Counted from the first letter of the stretch, positions 51,804 through 61,082 are shown. The stretch: 64,000 nucleotides of DNA from Thiorhodovibrio frisius (GCF_033954835.1 NZ_CP121471.1:62001-126000); one strand, 5' to 3'. Notes: generated by a model from the sequence alone, not told the origin. Translations and numbers: made by a program.

Positions 51804-54200
51804 GTGACTAAAATTGTAAGTCAAAATAATCTAGGCACTAATGTAATACCTAATGGATGGGTGATTCCATTATGTAAAACGCAAAGTAAATCACGGCAAT
51901 GCGGTGTTCTTGATGAGAATAATATACCGATTGCAGAAGCATATCTTCGTCGGAAGTATGAACCTAATGGGCCAGAGTATATTGTCTGGTCTGCTAACGA
52001 ATTTGATATTTTGTCATGTGATAACTGGCATGATCGGAAAATAGATGTCATTTATGGAGGTGTTCTTGTGTTTCATTATGGACATTTCATACTTGAAAGC
52101 TTGTCACGATTGTGGGCGTACGATAAATACAAATTGCCAATTGCATGGTCTTGTCAAAAAAATGAGCTTAAATCCTGGCAAAAAGAAATATTTGACATTA
52201 TCGGAATAAATTCTTCGGAAATGATATTTTGCGATAAGCCAACGCGATTTTCGTCTATTTTAATACCGCAACCTTCGTACCAAATAAGATTGTTTTCACA
52301 TCCTTTTTACTTTAATCTCCTTGGCAAATTTGAGAATAAAAAGCCTCAAGATATTGAGTATTTATGGTTATCAAGATCTGCGCTCAAAAATGGAGTGCAA
52401 AGTTATTCAAATGAAAAAAATCTAGAAGATAAATTAGAACAAGCTAACTGGTTAATTCTTAACCCAGAAAAACATAGTGTTAAAAACCAGCTGGATGTAC
52501 TTAGCAGAAGCAAGGTGATCGCAGGAATTGAAGGTTCAGCATTTCACAACTTGCTATTCTTAAAAAAGCCAACATGTAAAGTGATAATTATAAGAAGACG
52601 AGATGCTAATGCCAACTATGATACGATCGCAGCAGGTAAAGGGCTTATTCAGACGAGCTTAAAAAACTATCTTGGTGATACTCATATTAAAAACCTGTTC
52701 GAGATCCGTGTAAATGATGTTTTTCGTGATATGATGTCTGAAGCTAAAATTTTTGTGTCAGATAGTCATAACGACATTTCATGCAGAGAAAGCTGCGTGA
52801 AGGAAAAAAAACTGATGAATATTTGTTTGTGTGTGAGTGGCCAACTTCGAGGAATGCGTGGGTTTGTTGAGCTTTCTGAAGAGATAAATGCACTTCCGTC
52901 TAACTACCGAGTGACTATAATCTTTAGTTTGTGGAAAAAAGCCGGCAAAAAAGTAGATGGTGCTTTAGGAGTTGGTCAGCTAAAGCGAGTTTTTGAACCA
53001 ACTTTAGCAAAAATTATTCCTCCTGGATATTATGGGAAGAATTTGTGGGTACATTTTCCGATGACTTATCAGCGACTCCGAACACATAATGGTCCTGAAT
53101 TTGAAAATGAACTCAAAGCGCTTTTTCCAAATGCCATATACGATATTGAAGATGAAAATCTGGACCTCGAATTTAAAAGAACAAAGAGCGACTCAAACTC
53201 AATAAGAATGCTTTACAGGCGATGGCGTTGCAATGAGATTAAGAAGAAAATAGAAAGGGATCGGGGTAGGTATGATTTAGTGGTGGTGTTAAGGCCGGGT
53301 CTTTCAATTCGATTTAATATGGAAAAAGAAATTAATCTATCTGAAAGGGCTGTATATCTACCTGGAGCAGGCGATCAGGAAAACTATGCAGATGACGGTA
53401 TGGCTTATGGTTGTACAGATGTGATGGATGATTACTGTGCTTTGTTCTCGAAGGCGATATCCCATGATGCGTCTAAATCCTGGAGTTGGATACATACGGA
53501 ACTTGATCGTCACCTAAAGGCTTTGAAGATAAAGCAGAAAAAACCTCAGTTTATAACGCCCGTCAAGTCGAAATTTCAATCAGATAAAGAGCGAGTTACG
53601 CTTGAAGAGGTTGCAGAAGAAAGCGACCTTTTTAGATCGATTTTGCATGATAATGTCTCGGTCAGTGATCTTGATACTGACGGAAAAATTGCATATTTTC
53701 GATATAAGTCCTTAATGTCTAAAGCTAAGGATCCGGCATCGTCGTTAAAATATTTGCTTTTTGCTGACTTCGCATATAAAGACATTAAATTTAAAAATTA
53801 CATTCTTTTTGAAGATCTTTATTATCTTTTCGATTCTTTGGATATTTCCTCTATGGATCAGCTAGAAAAATTCGGGCCATTAAGCGCTCAAATGCGATCA
53901 AATCTATTGCGTTTTCTTGAAGTACCTAGATGCTTAAGGCTATTTGTTAGAAAGAAAGCTGAAAAATTACTTGCGGATGAAGGTTTAAACGATTCAGTTC
54001 TCGAAGTATTGCTAGGCGATGAGAATACTAAGCATTTACCAAGCCGCTTTGCAAATACATTTAGAGATGAAGCAGTCAGCTTAGAATCAAGAGATCTGAA
54101 AAAAGCATTAAAGTTAATGTTGCTGGCGAAAATAATTAAACCGCACGGACAATTTATTGGGAGAAAGTATAGAGAGTACAAGATAAAATGCGAACAGTAA
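51804..54200 (+). CDS. GT61-like glycosyltransferase fused to a second glycosyltransferase-like domain
   Basis: A 798-residue protein from GTG 51804, in AT-rich DNA. Domain 1 (to ~330) has the GT61/DUF563 features GGVLVFHYGHFILESLSRLW and VIAGIEGSAFHNLLFLKKP. Domain 2 starts near 334 with NICLCVSGQLRGMRGFVELS and has YDLVVVLRPGLSIRF; this type of domain is often a separate protein in O-antigen clusters. Residues ~600-798 are helical with no assignment. GT61 enzymes include xylosyltransferases. Fusion of the two suggests consecutive transfer steps. Confidence 0.75.
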   Translation: MTKIVSQNNLGTNVIPNGWVIPLCKTQSKSRQCGVLDENNIPIAEAYLRRKYEPNGPEYIVWSANEFDILSCDNWHDRKIDVIYGGVLVFHYGHFILESLSRLWAYDKYKLPIAWSCQKNELKSWQKEIFDIIGINSSEMIFCDKPTRFSSILIPQPSYQIRLFSHPFYFNLLGKFENKKPQDIEYLWLSRSALKNGVQSYSNEKNLEDKLEQANWLILNPEKHSVKNQLDVLSRSKVIAGIEGSAFHNLLFLKKPTCKVIIIRRRDANANYDTIAAGKGLIQTSLKNYLGDTHIKNLFEIRVNDVFRDMMSEAKIFVSDSHNDISCRESCVKEKKLMNICLCVSGQLRGMRGFVELSEEINALPSNYRVTIIFSLWKKAGKKVDGALGVGQLKRVFEPTLAKIIPPGYYGKNLWVHFPMTYQRLRTHNGPEFENELKALFPNAIYDIEDENLDLEFKRTKSDSNSIRMLYRRWRCNEIKKKIERDRGRYDLVVVLRPGLSIRFNMEKEINLSERAVYLPGAGDQENYADDGMAYGCTDVMDDYCALFSKAISHDASKSWSWIHTELDRHLKALKIKQKKPQFITPVKSKFQSDKERVTLEEVAEESDLFRSILHDNVSVSDLDTDGKIAYFRYKSLMSKAKDPASSLKYLLFADFAYKDIKFKNYILFEDLYYLFDSLDISSMDQLEKFGPLSAQMRSNLLRFLEVPRCLRLFVRKKAEKLLADEGLNDSVLEVLLGDENTKHLPSRFANTFRDEAVSLESRDLKKALKLMLLAKIIKPHGQFIGRKYREYKIKCEQ

Positions 54201-54236
54201 AAAAACTGGGGCTCTGATTTTCTACAGGAAACAGCC

Positions 54237-54617
54237 GTGAAACGCCTTATCATAGATGTCGATGAAACGCTCACTATCTCCCATCCTGACACAACATACG
54301 AGTCCGTCGCGCCAAATCTTGAGGTCATTGCAAGGCTGCGCGCTTACCGAGCCGAGGGGTTTGAGGTTGTGCTGTCGACTGCGCGCAATATGCGCACTTA
54401 CGACGGCAATATCGGTAAAATTAACGCACACACGCTACCTATCCTGATCGATTGGCTTAAACGTCATGACGTACCCTATGACGAGATCTGGACCGGTAAG
54501 CCTTGGTGCGGTTTCGAGGGGTTTTATGTCGACGACAAGGCGGTTCGGCCCGATGAATTCCTGCGCTACTCATACGAAGAAATCTGCAAGCTGATTTCAG
54601 CCGGGAATGCGGATTAG
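54237..54617 (+). CDS. HAD-family phosphatase (capsule biosynthesis type)
   Basis: A 126-residue small HAD protein from GTG 54237 with motif I IDVDETLTIS (D7, D9), motif II in VVLSTARNM (Ser/Thr) and motif III/IV in WTGKPWCGFEGFYVDDKAV. Such small phosphatases occur with nucleotidyltransferases in capsule clusters and hydrolyse sugar or alcohol phosphates. It is followed by an APH-type kinase-like gene and a nucleotidyltransferase, and the three likely form one pathway. Confidence 0.83.
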   Translation: MKRLIIDVDETLTISHPDTTYESVAPNLEVIARLRAYRAEGFEVVLSTARNMRTYDGNIGKINAHTLPILIDWLKRHDVPYDEIWTGKPWCGFEGFYVDDKAVRPDEFLRYSYEEICKLISAGNAD

Positions 54618-54679
54618 GAAGGCTTTCGTTTGGGTGCGCGGCAAATAGCATTCTGTTATCGACATTAATAGGGGGCATC

Positions 54680-56278
54680 GTGACACTGTTGGTAATGTCG
54701 TCCGCCTATATCGACAATGAGATGCGCAGTGAGTTTGGGTTCATCCCGCCAACCTTTCTGCCGACTGGTTCAGGTTGTCTCTACGAACTGCAATTCGCCG
54801 GCTTTCCCTTAGATACGCCGAAATTTCTCACCCTCCCAATCGATTTTTATCCACCGGATGTCGACGCACAGCGATTCAAAAAACTCGGCATCAATCTGCT
54901 TTTTCTACCCAAGGAATGCTCGGTCCTCGAGTCCCTCGTGCGAGCGATTGAGGAAATCCGCCCCGGAGGACCACTACATGTCATGTTTGGGGATACGCTG
55001 GTCTCGCTTGATGTCGAACAGAGGCGTTTAGTCGATGCTGGAGCCATTAAAGTTGCTCGCACCAGTCATGACTGGATGTATGTCGATACCGAGGGGCCTG
55101 TGTTCAGCGAACAGCCTAGCGCACTCGGTCGCAGCAATTTCGTAAGTTGCGGTTACTATTCTCTCTCTGACCCCCAAGGCTTTGCCGCGCTCGCGCGTGG
55201 CCTCTCGCTCGACGCTGCGTTCAATGCCTATGCACGCGATATGAGTTTGAAGTGCTTCGAGCCGGAACTGTGGCTGGATTTTGGTCATGTCTCGCTGTTC
55301 TACCAGTCCAAAAAGAAGCTCCTGGTTGCGCGTGCCTTCAACTCGGTCACGGTCGAGGACAACGTGCTGTCAAAATTCTCTGCGGATACGCGCAAGATTC
55401 GTGCGGAGGCGAACTGGTATTGCGCCCTGCCGGCTAATTTGGCGCTACATTGCCCGCGCTTTATGGGAGAGACGTCGAGGGATGGAAGCGCAGGCTACAG
55501 CCTGGAATACATGTACCTCCCGACACTAAGTGATTTGTTCACCCTAGGTCGGCTGCCGCCGCGCAATTGGTTGCGGATTTTTAGTAGCGTTGCCGAATTC
55601 TTGCACCATTGTCAGCAGCATCGGCCCGAGCGCTCGATGCCCGAGGCGCAACCGGAGTTTGCAGCGACATTTTTTGAAGATCTGGTGCGCAGGAAATCGA
55701 TTGAGCGGCTTGAACAGTTCGTTGACCAGTTCCAGATCCCTCCTTATACATCCTTCACGGTCAACGGTACTGTCTTCCCGCCGCTGCATATCGTTCTCGC
55801 TGAGACGCTTGCTGAGATTGACATGACAAAGGCCGAGGATATCTCCTATTGGCATGGCGATCTCTTCTTTGGAAACATGTTCTACGACATTCGTTCTGAA
55901 CGCGTGGTCTGTGTCGATCCGCGTGGGCTGGTAGGCGGTGACTATTCGGTTTGGGGCGACATCCGCTACGACCTCGCTAAACTCGCCCATTCCGTTTATG
56001 GTGGCTACGATTCCATCATCGGCAATCGCTATCGCCTGCAGAAAGGTGACGGTGCAACCTTGGATTTCCATATCGACGAACTCCAAAATCTAGACGAAAT
56101 TCGCGAATTGTTCGAGAGGCTGATCCTTGATGAATTCGGCTTGCCCCGAAAACAGGCGCTGGCATTCTGCACGATGCTGTTTCTGTCGATGCTGCCGCTC
56201 CATTCTGATGACGGGGCTCGCCAATATGCACTTCTTGCAACGGGCCTGCTTTGCTACCAGAGATGGAGTGACTCATGA
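54680..56278 (+). CDS. APH-fold kinase-like capsule biosynthesis protein
   Basis: A 532-residue protein. The C-terminal part has the aminoglycoside-phosphotransferase/choline-kinase active site: YWHGDLFFGNMFYDI with H392, D394 and N399, and CVDPRGLVGGDYSVWGDIRYDLAKL with the second aspartate. The N-terminal ~220 residues form another domain (LLVMSSAYIDNEMRSEFGFI ... PLHVMFGDTLVSLD) that resembles a sugar-nucleotidyltransferase-like or regulatory fold but lacks a clear signature. Its stop overlaps the next start by ATGA. It may phosphorylate a sugar or amino alcohol that the next enzyme activates. Confidence 0.72.
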   Translation: MTLLVMSSAYIDNEMRSEFGFIPPTFLPTGSGCLYELQFAGFPLDTPKFLTLPIDFYPPDVDAQRFKKLGINLLFLPKECSVLESLVRAIEEIRPGGPLHVMFGDTLVSLDVEQRRLVDAGAIKVARTSHDWMYVDTEGPVFSEQPSALGRSNFVSCGYYSLSDPQGFAALARGLSLDAAFNAYARDMSLKCFEPELWLDFGHVSLFYQSKKKLLVARAFNSVTVEDNVLSKFSADTRKIRAEANWYCALPANLALHCPRFMGETSRDGSAGYSLEYMYLPTLSDLFTLGRLPPRNWLRIFSSVAEFLHHCQQHRPERSMPEAQPEFAATFFEDLVRRKSIERLEQFVDQFQIPPYTSFTVNGTVFPPLHIVLAETLAEIDMTKAEDISYWHGDLFFGNMFYDIRSERVVCVDPRGLVGGDYSVWGDIRYDLAKLAHSVYGGYDSIIGNRYRLQKGDGATLDFHIDELQNLDEIRELFERLILDEFGLPRKQALAFCTMLFLSMLPLHSDDGARQYALLATGLLCYQRWSDS

Positions 56279-57024
56279 TTCTGTTTCCGATGGCTGGCCT
56301 GAGCAGCCGTTTTTTCAAGGCGGGCTACGATAAGCCGAAATACATGCTGAAATACGGTGGGAAATCCGTATTTCGCCATGTGGTTGAAGGGTTCGGGCGC
56401 TACATCGGCGTTGAGCCGTTTCTGTTTATCTGCCGGGCAGACGACGACACCCCAATTTTTGTGCGTGGACAACTGGAAGCGCTCGGCTTTTCGAAAGAGG
56501 ATTTCGGCATCGTCGTGCTCGATACCCCAACTAGGGGGCAAGCCGAGACTGTGGCACTGGGCTTGAAGGGTGCGAGCATTGATCGCGATGGTGCCTTGAC
56601 GATCTTCAACGTCGACACCGTGCGTCACGACTTCCGGCGCACCGAGTTTGCTGAAGGCTCTTCGGGTTATCTTGAGGTCTTTCATGGCGAGGGCACACAT
56701 TGGTCGTTCGTCTTGCCCGAAGATGACAACGATTCTCCGATGGGGCGGGCCAAGCTGGTGCGGGAGAAAGAGCGAATTTCCCCACTGTGCTCCAACGGTC
56801 TCTATCACTTCGAGTCGGTCGAGATCTTCGGTGAGCTTTACGCCGAACAGTTGCGGCTTGAGACGACCTGTTGGAAGGGCGGTGAGCTATTTGTCGCGCC
56901 GCTCTATCAGCTCGGTATTGACCGAGGCATGGTGTTTCACTATGTCCTATGCGATCTTTCTCTACTGGATTTCTGTGGTGTGCCCGCCGAATACGAGCTT
57001 CTCCTGGCGCGAGAGGGGGTGTGA
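56275..57024 (+). CDS. Sugar/alcohol-phosphate nucleotidyltransferase
   Basis: A 249-residue GT-A-type nucleotidyltransferase. The signature is MILFPMAGLSSRFFKAGYDK followed by PKYML (pattern G-x-S-x-R...KP), with TPTRGQAETVALGL and IFNVDTVRHDF (metal-site aspartate). It should couple NTP to a phosphorylated sugar or small molecule. It overlaps the kinase-like gene and ends the three-gene set begun at 54237. The nucleotide and substrate cannot be read from the sequence. Confidence 0.82.
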   Translation: MILFPMAGLSSRFFKAGYDKPKYMLKYGGKSVFRHVVEGFGRYIGVEPFLFICRADDDTPIFVRGQLEALGFSKEDFGIVVLDTPTRGQAETVALGLKGASIDRDGALTIFNVDTVRHDFRRTEFAEGSSGYLEVFHGEGTHWSFVLPEDDNDSPMGRAKLVREKERISPLCSNGLYHFESVEIFGELYAEQLRLETTCWKGGELFVAPLYQLGIDRGMVFHYVLCDLSLLDFCGVPAEYELLLAREGV

Positions 57025-57319
57025 GTCGGGCCGCACTTATTGGTGTTATTGATGAAAGTTCAGCCCCGCCGGAACTTTGTTCATCGCATCTAAAAGACTG
57101 CTTTAATATAGCATAATGGCTTAATCAGGGGTTTTTAAAAATTCTTGCGCTTTGTGTGGAGGTTTTTTATAATTATGATATTGTGTATGACGAGTCCAGA
57201 CCAGATAACGGCATTCTTTCGAAACCGGTTACGCCTTAAACGATGTGCCCTCTTTGGTCGGGGTTTAGTTCGGTTTTGCAAGATGATCTTTTAACAAGAG
57301 ATGTGAGGATAAAAATACC

Positions 57320-57982
57320 ATGAATTTTGAAAGCAATTATAGTCTTGATGATCTTGGGAGAAAACATAAGACAGATAAATCAAGCAAGTCTCATAACTAT
57401 CTAGCGTTTTACGAGCTTTTTTTTTCGAAATTCAGAGAGGATAAATTTAGTTTGCTAGAGCTTGGAGTAGGCCCGAAGCAAAAGAAAGGTAAATCCCTAT
57501 TGGTTTGGATGGATTATTTCGCAGAGGCCCATATAGTAGGGGTGGATTTACGGCCAGATACTCTTGAATGCCAAAGTAGTAGAGTAACCATTGAGATTGG
57601 AAACTCAGGAGATTTGGATTTTCTGTTGTTACTAGCTAAAAAATACCCTGCTAACCGAATTATTATTGATGATGCATCTCACAAATGGGCTCATCAAATA
57701 TTGGCTTTTGAGGTGCTCTTTAAAACAGTTGAAAAGGGGGGGTGTTACATTGTTGAAGATATTCATACAAGTTTTAGCCCCCTTCGTGAAAATGAAAATT
57801 ATGCAAATTCTTATGAAGATGCTTATACATATTTTTCTACTATAAATTTCTTAGTATGTGGCGGTGGGAGACACCATCCGTCTTTCGAGTTGTCCAAGCC
57901 AACTCCAATGCAGCGACAAATGGCAAAAGATATTGAGAGTGTCAGTATATACAAATCTACAATATTGATAAACAAAAAATAA
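57320..57982 (+). CDS. Class I SAM methyltransferase (MycE/CmcI-like)
   Basis: A 220-residue AT-rich gene. The beginning SLDDLGRKHKTDKSSKSHNYL and the core FSLLELGVGPKQKKGKSLLV, VGVDLR and RIIIDDASHKWAHQILAFEV match small methyltransferases related to MycE and cephalosporin hydroxylase-type proteins that methylate sugars with a metal ion (D-D-x-x-H). It is the last recognisable capsule gene. The ~295 bases before it are AT-rich and have no other gene; they may hold its own promoter. Confidence 0.8.
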   Translation: MNFESNYSLDDLGRKHKTDKSSKSHNYLAFYELFFSKFREDKFSLLELGVGPKQKKGKSLLVWMDYFAEAHIVGVDLRPDTLECQSSRVTIEIGNSGDLDFLLLLAKKYPANRIIIDDASHKWAHQILAFEVLFKTVEKGGCYIVEDIHTSFSPLRENENYANSYEDAYTYFSTINFLVCGGGRHHPSFELSKPTPMQRQMAKDIESVSIYKSTILINKK

Positions 57983-58006
57983 TGATAAGTTCCCCTAACT
58001 CTAGGA

Positions 58007-58451
58007 AATTAAAGGGGCCTGGGTCGAGTGGCACTAAGATAAGCGCAAGGGCTTGAAAACAATTGGGGAAGGCTGGCAGCTAGGGTGATACGGTGAAATC
58101 GCCAAATCAAACCAACCACCCGAGGAGCCAGCCTTCATGCATGCTAACCATCGCCCGGGCTTGGAGCAACAGAAACAGATTCAGCGTCGCGCCGAGGAGA
58201 CCGACTCCTACGCGTTCTTCAACGTGTTGACCAGTTCGCAACTGCTCGACGGAGTCGAAGCGCTCTTGCCGGCGCATCGCGAACGGGTGTTTCCGCCGAC
58301 GGAGACATTGTCGATGTTTCTGGCGCAGGTACTCGCCGACGATGGCAGCTGCCAGCAGGCGGTCAACGACGCGGCGATTAAGCGCATCGTTGGCGGTCTG
58401 CCGCGCTGGGCTAAAGGGGCCAGGCTCGAATTGTTTTTCCAAGTCAACCCT
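58007..58451 (+). mobile_element. Truncated IS4-family element
   Basis: A left end ctgggtcgagtggcactaag near 58018 is followed by a transposase N-terminus at 58137. The encoded NVLTSSQLLDGVEALLPAHR, VFPPTETLSMFLAQVL, then GSCQQAVNDAA is the IS4 transposase N-terminal domain. The frame is cut at ~58412 by a REP-like motif and the catalytic DDE domain is missing. Confidence 0.78.
58412..58451 (+). repeat. REP-like motif (aaaggggycaggctcgaatt)
   Basis: The motif aaaggggccaggctcgaatt, then gtttttccaagtcaaccc. Related copies lie at 14450-14481, 15360-15391, and, split by the group II intron, at 61973-61982 plus ~63969-63996. Such motifs commonly accompany RAYT transposases, a remnant of which lies at 60881. 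Confidence 0.7.
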
Positions 58452-58585
58452 TAAAGGCGCTCCGAATCGCGTAGGGGCCGGCTAAGCTCCTCACACTCCC
58501 GCCCCCGCCCCCGAATCGGCTACACTCCCCCCATGACAGCCGACACCCCGGAGCCTGATACCGGCGCGCGCTGCCAGGGGCAACC

Positions 58586-59455
58586 ATGAGCCACGATCAA
58601 AACTTCAAGAACCTTATTCTCGACTACCCACGCCAGGCCATTGAGTTTGCCGCCGCCAGCGAAGTGGCGCGGCTGGGCGAGGAGGTGCGAATCCTGCCGC
58701 TGCGCGAGGAGCAACTCAAGGAACGTTTGGGTGATCGCTTTCGCGAGCTGGATGTGCCGCTGCTGCTCGAATGGCCTGATGGACGCCGCCAGGCGCTGCT
58801 GTTTGTCTTTGAGGAAGAAACCGAGCCCAAGCGCTTCTCGATCCATCGCCTGGCACATTATTGCCTGGACTTGGCCGAGCTGTACCACACCGAGCGCGTG
58901 GTACCCGTAGTGATCTTCCTCCACCCCGGCAAGTTCGATGAAACACTCACCCTGGGCAGCGACACGCGCGATTATCTTCAGTTCAGCTATCTCGCCTGGC
59001 CGTTGTTTGGGCTCAAGGCCCGGGATTATTTCGACAGCCCCAACCTGGTCGCACGGTTGAACCTGCCCAACATGCGCTATGCGCCCGAGGAGAAGGTCGA
59101 GGTCTACGCCCAAGCGGTGCGCGGTCTGCGCACCCTGGAACCCGACCGCGAGCGCCAGATCAAATACCTCGACTTTGTCGACATCTATGCCAACCTGGAC
59201 GAGACTGAACGCCAGCGCTACCAACAACACTATGCCGAGGAGACTGAAACCATGAGCGCGTTTGCTGATCGATTTATTGACCAGGGAGTGCAGCAGGGCG
59301 AAGCCAGGACATTACTGCGCCAGCTCGATCAAAAATTCGGCCCCGAGGTCGTGCAAGCGCACCGCGAGCGCATAGAAACCGCCGAGCTGGAGCAACTGGA
59401 CACTTGGTTGGGTCGTGTCCTCACTGCCGAGACGCCGGAGACCATTTTCCACTGA
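58586..59455 (+). CDS. Rpn/YhgA-like protein with DUF4351 domain
   Basis: A 289-residue protein. The N-terminal part (QNFKNLILDYPRQAIEFAAA; DVPLLLEWPDGRRQALLFVF) is of the PD-(D/E)xK transposase-like Rpn/YhgA type. The C-terminal ~60 residues are DUF4351: GEARTLLRQLDQKFG and LEQLDTWLGRVLTAETPETI. These proteins promote recombination or are nuclease relatives, and are abundant in cyanobacteria and purple sulfur bacteria. It sits in a zone of IS remnants. Confidence 0.82.
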   Translation: MSHDQNFKNLILDYPRQAIEFAAASEVARLGEEVRILPLREEQLKERLGDRFRELDVPLLLEWPDGRRQALLFVFEEETEPKRFSIHRLAHYCLDLAELYHTERVVPVVIFLHPGKFDETLTLGSDTRDYLQFSYLAWPLFGLKARDYFDSPNLVARLNLPNMRYAPEEKVEVYAQAVRGLRTLEPDRERQIKYLDFVDIYANLDETERQRYQQHYAEETETMSAFADRFIDQGVQQGEARTLLRQLDQKFGPEVVQAHRERIETAELEQLDTWLGRVLTAETPETIFH

Positions 59456-60179
59456 GGCACCGGGAGCGCTGGAACAATCAATCAACCGACCCGAGATCCG
59501 GGGAGATCCGGGGACATATATGGTCCGCCCCGCGATGCAAGAGGAAAATCGCTGTTTGGTAGAAGGAAACGTTGCGGCCAACTATCCGGCATCGTTAGCG
59601 GGATCATCATCGAAGTCGATCCCCGTGCCCTAATGGAATTCGCGTACCCCGCCGTCCTCAATCAGGATATCAGTCTCAGCTTAAGCTGGCTGCTGTCCCC
59701 GTCAGGTTTTCAGCGAGGCGGTCGTACCTTTCATGCCATTACAGTGACTTTCTCTCTTCGCAACTCGTGGTGTGGAACTCGGTTGATGCCCGATCAGGGC
59801 AGGTTAAGCGGAAGGGTTCGTGGCCGATAGGGCGTTACGCGGTAACGGCCGCAGGCTTCGCTAAGGCGCCGCGCGCCGCATCGAAGGCCTTGCCGGTGGT
59901 CATCACCGCCCAAGCGATGCGCACGAGCTTGTTGGCCATCGCAACCACGGCGACATTGGCATGACGGCGCTGCTTGAGACCCCGCGCCCAATGACTGAGA
60001 GCGTCGTCTTTGTTCTCAACCCAGCGCATCTGACCCTCAACCCACCGAGGGCGCAAGCACCCGCCCCCCTCCGTCGCTCACCAGGCTGCGGAGGTTTTTT
60101 ATCGCCGCCCCGCCAGCGCCGACTTTTTCGACATGTTCTCAGCTTGCTCGACCATCCGCTTCTAGCGGATAATGCGCCC
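59456..60179. other. Gene-poor stretch with mobile-element debris
   Basis: About 720 bases. The motif ggggacatatatggtcc near 59509-59526 resembles ggggacatacttaattccc at 15825-15843. The rest contains an IS110-type remnant on the minus strand (listed separately) and no intact gene. Short plus-strand frames at 59633-59964 have no family features. Confidence 0.6.
59835..60056 (-). pseudogene. IS110-family transposase C-terminal remnant
   Basis: The minus strand encodes HWARGLKQRRHANVAVVAMA, then NKLVRIAWAVMTTGKAFDA, the typical end of IS110-type transposases (Transposase_20 region and tail). The N-terminal catalytic part is absent. The fragment is followed by a plus-strand RelE-type gene. Confidence 0.7.
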
Positions 60180-60503
60180 ATGCTTTTTGTGGAACTTCCG
60201 ATCTTCGTCCGTTGTGCAGCCGATCTGTTTTCGGATGAGGATATCTCCGAGTTGCAGAACACCTTGCTGGAAAACCCTGCTGCCGGCGCCCTGATTCCCG
60301 GTAGTCGGGGACTGCGCAAGCTGCGTGTTCCGCTGCCCGGACGGGGAAAGCGAGGCGGCGCCCGGGTGATCTACTACCACTGGATGAGCAAGGAGCGGTG
60401 CTACTTGCTCTATGCCTACGCGAAGAATGTCGCTGCCGACCTGACACAGGATCAGTTGCGGCGGTTGTCTGTTGTGATGCAAGCGGAGATTCGAGATGAA
60501 TGA
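60180..60503 (+). CDS. RelE/HigB-like toxin
   Basis: A 107-residue protein from ATG 60180 (frame open from 59961). The pattern GSRGLRKLRVPLPGRGKRGG, ARVIYYHW, CYLLYAYAKN and DLTQDQLRRL is typical of RelE-type toxins of the NadT/HigB group. It overlaps the HTH gene by eight bases, toxin first. Confidence 0.85.
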   Translation: MLFVELPIFVRCAADLFSDEDISELQNTLLENPAAGALIPGSRGLRKLRVPLPGRGKRGGARVIYYHWMSKERCYLLYAYAKNVAADLTQDQLRRLSVVMQAEIRDE

Positions 60504-60786
60504 CAAACAGTTCGACGAGTTGCTGGACAGTGTGCGTGACATGGGCTGCCATATGCGTGGCGAGAAGTTGGCTGGCTTGCGCGTCCTGGAGTTTCCCGAT
60601 CCCGACGTCAAGGCGATCCGCGAGCGCACCGGGCTGTCGCAGAGCCGTTTTGCCTATCTGATCGGCGTCAAGCCCAAGACGCTGCAGAACTGGGAGCAGC
60701 ACCGAGTGCGTCCGGCAGGTCCTGCCCGGGCTTTACTCAAGATCGTCGAGGCCAACCCTGACGCGCTCTCGGCGATACATGCGTAG
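60496..60786 (+). CDS. HTH antitoxin (NadS/HigA-like)
   Basis: A 96-residue XRE-type protein. The helix-turn-helix LSQSRFAYLIGVKPKTLQNW is at ~48-67, followed by RRVRPAGPARALLKI-like HRVRPAGPARALLKIVEA, as in NadS-type antitoxins. It overlaps its toxin gene and likely represses the pair. Confidence 0.87.
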   Translation: MNDKQFDELLDSVRDMGCHMRGEKLAGLRVLEFPDPDVKAIRERTGLSQSRFAYLIGVKPKTLQNWEQHRVRPAGPARALLKIVEANPDALSAIHA

Positions 60787-60880
60787 CTGGTGTTCAGCCC
60801 CTGCTCGCCCCTCAGTGTCAGGATAAGTGTGTGTGCCGCAGCAATGCGGTTTCGGTCGGCAAGGAGCTGACCGGGCAGCA

Positions 60881-60975
60881 AGACGCCCGCGCCTGCACAT
60901 TGCCGACTACCCGCACCACGTCATCCAGCGCGGCCACAACCGCGCGGCTTGCTTTTTTGCCGAGGAAAACAATCA
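60881..60975 (+). pseudogene. RAYT (REP-associated tyrosine transposase) N-terminal fragment
   Basis: The plus strand encodes RRPRLHIADYPHHVIQRGHN, then RAACFFAEEN. This is the hallmark N-terminus of RAYTs, with the HUH-like histidines, and it is cut off by a REP-like aaaggggcc at ~60974. No start codon precedes it in frame. Confidence 0.8.
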
Positions 60976-61049
60976 AAGGGGCCGCCGGGGTCGGTTTATT
61001 TTTTAGCCCCTGACTGATCCCGCCTAACTAGGTTTCACACTTCCAGTCC

Positions 61050-61082
61050 AGCCCCCGAGGTTCACCCCTCGGGGGCTTTTTT
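61050..61082 (+). terminator. Rho-independent terminator
   Basis: A long stem AGCCCCCGAGG / CCTCGGGGGCT with loop TTCACC, followed by a run of T. It isolates the upstream mobile debris from the UPF0175 gene. Confidence 0.88.

Noticed and set aside
59633-59964. Two short plus-strand open frames
   Set aside because: They overlap IS110 debris on the other strand and have no ribosome site or motif.
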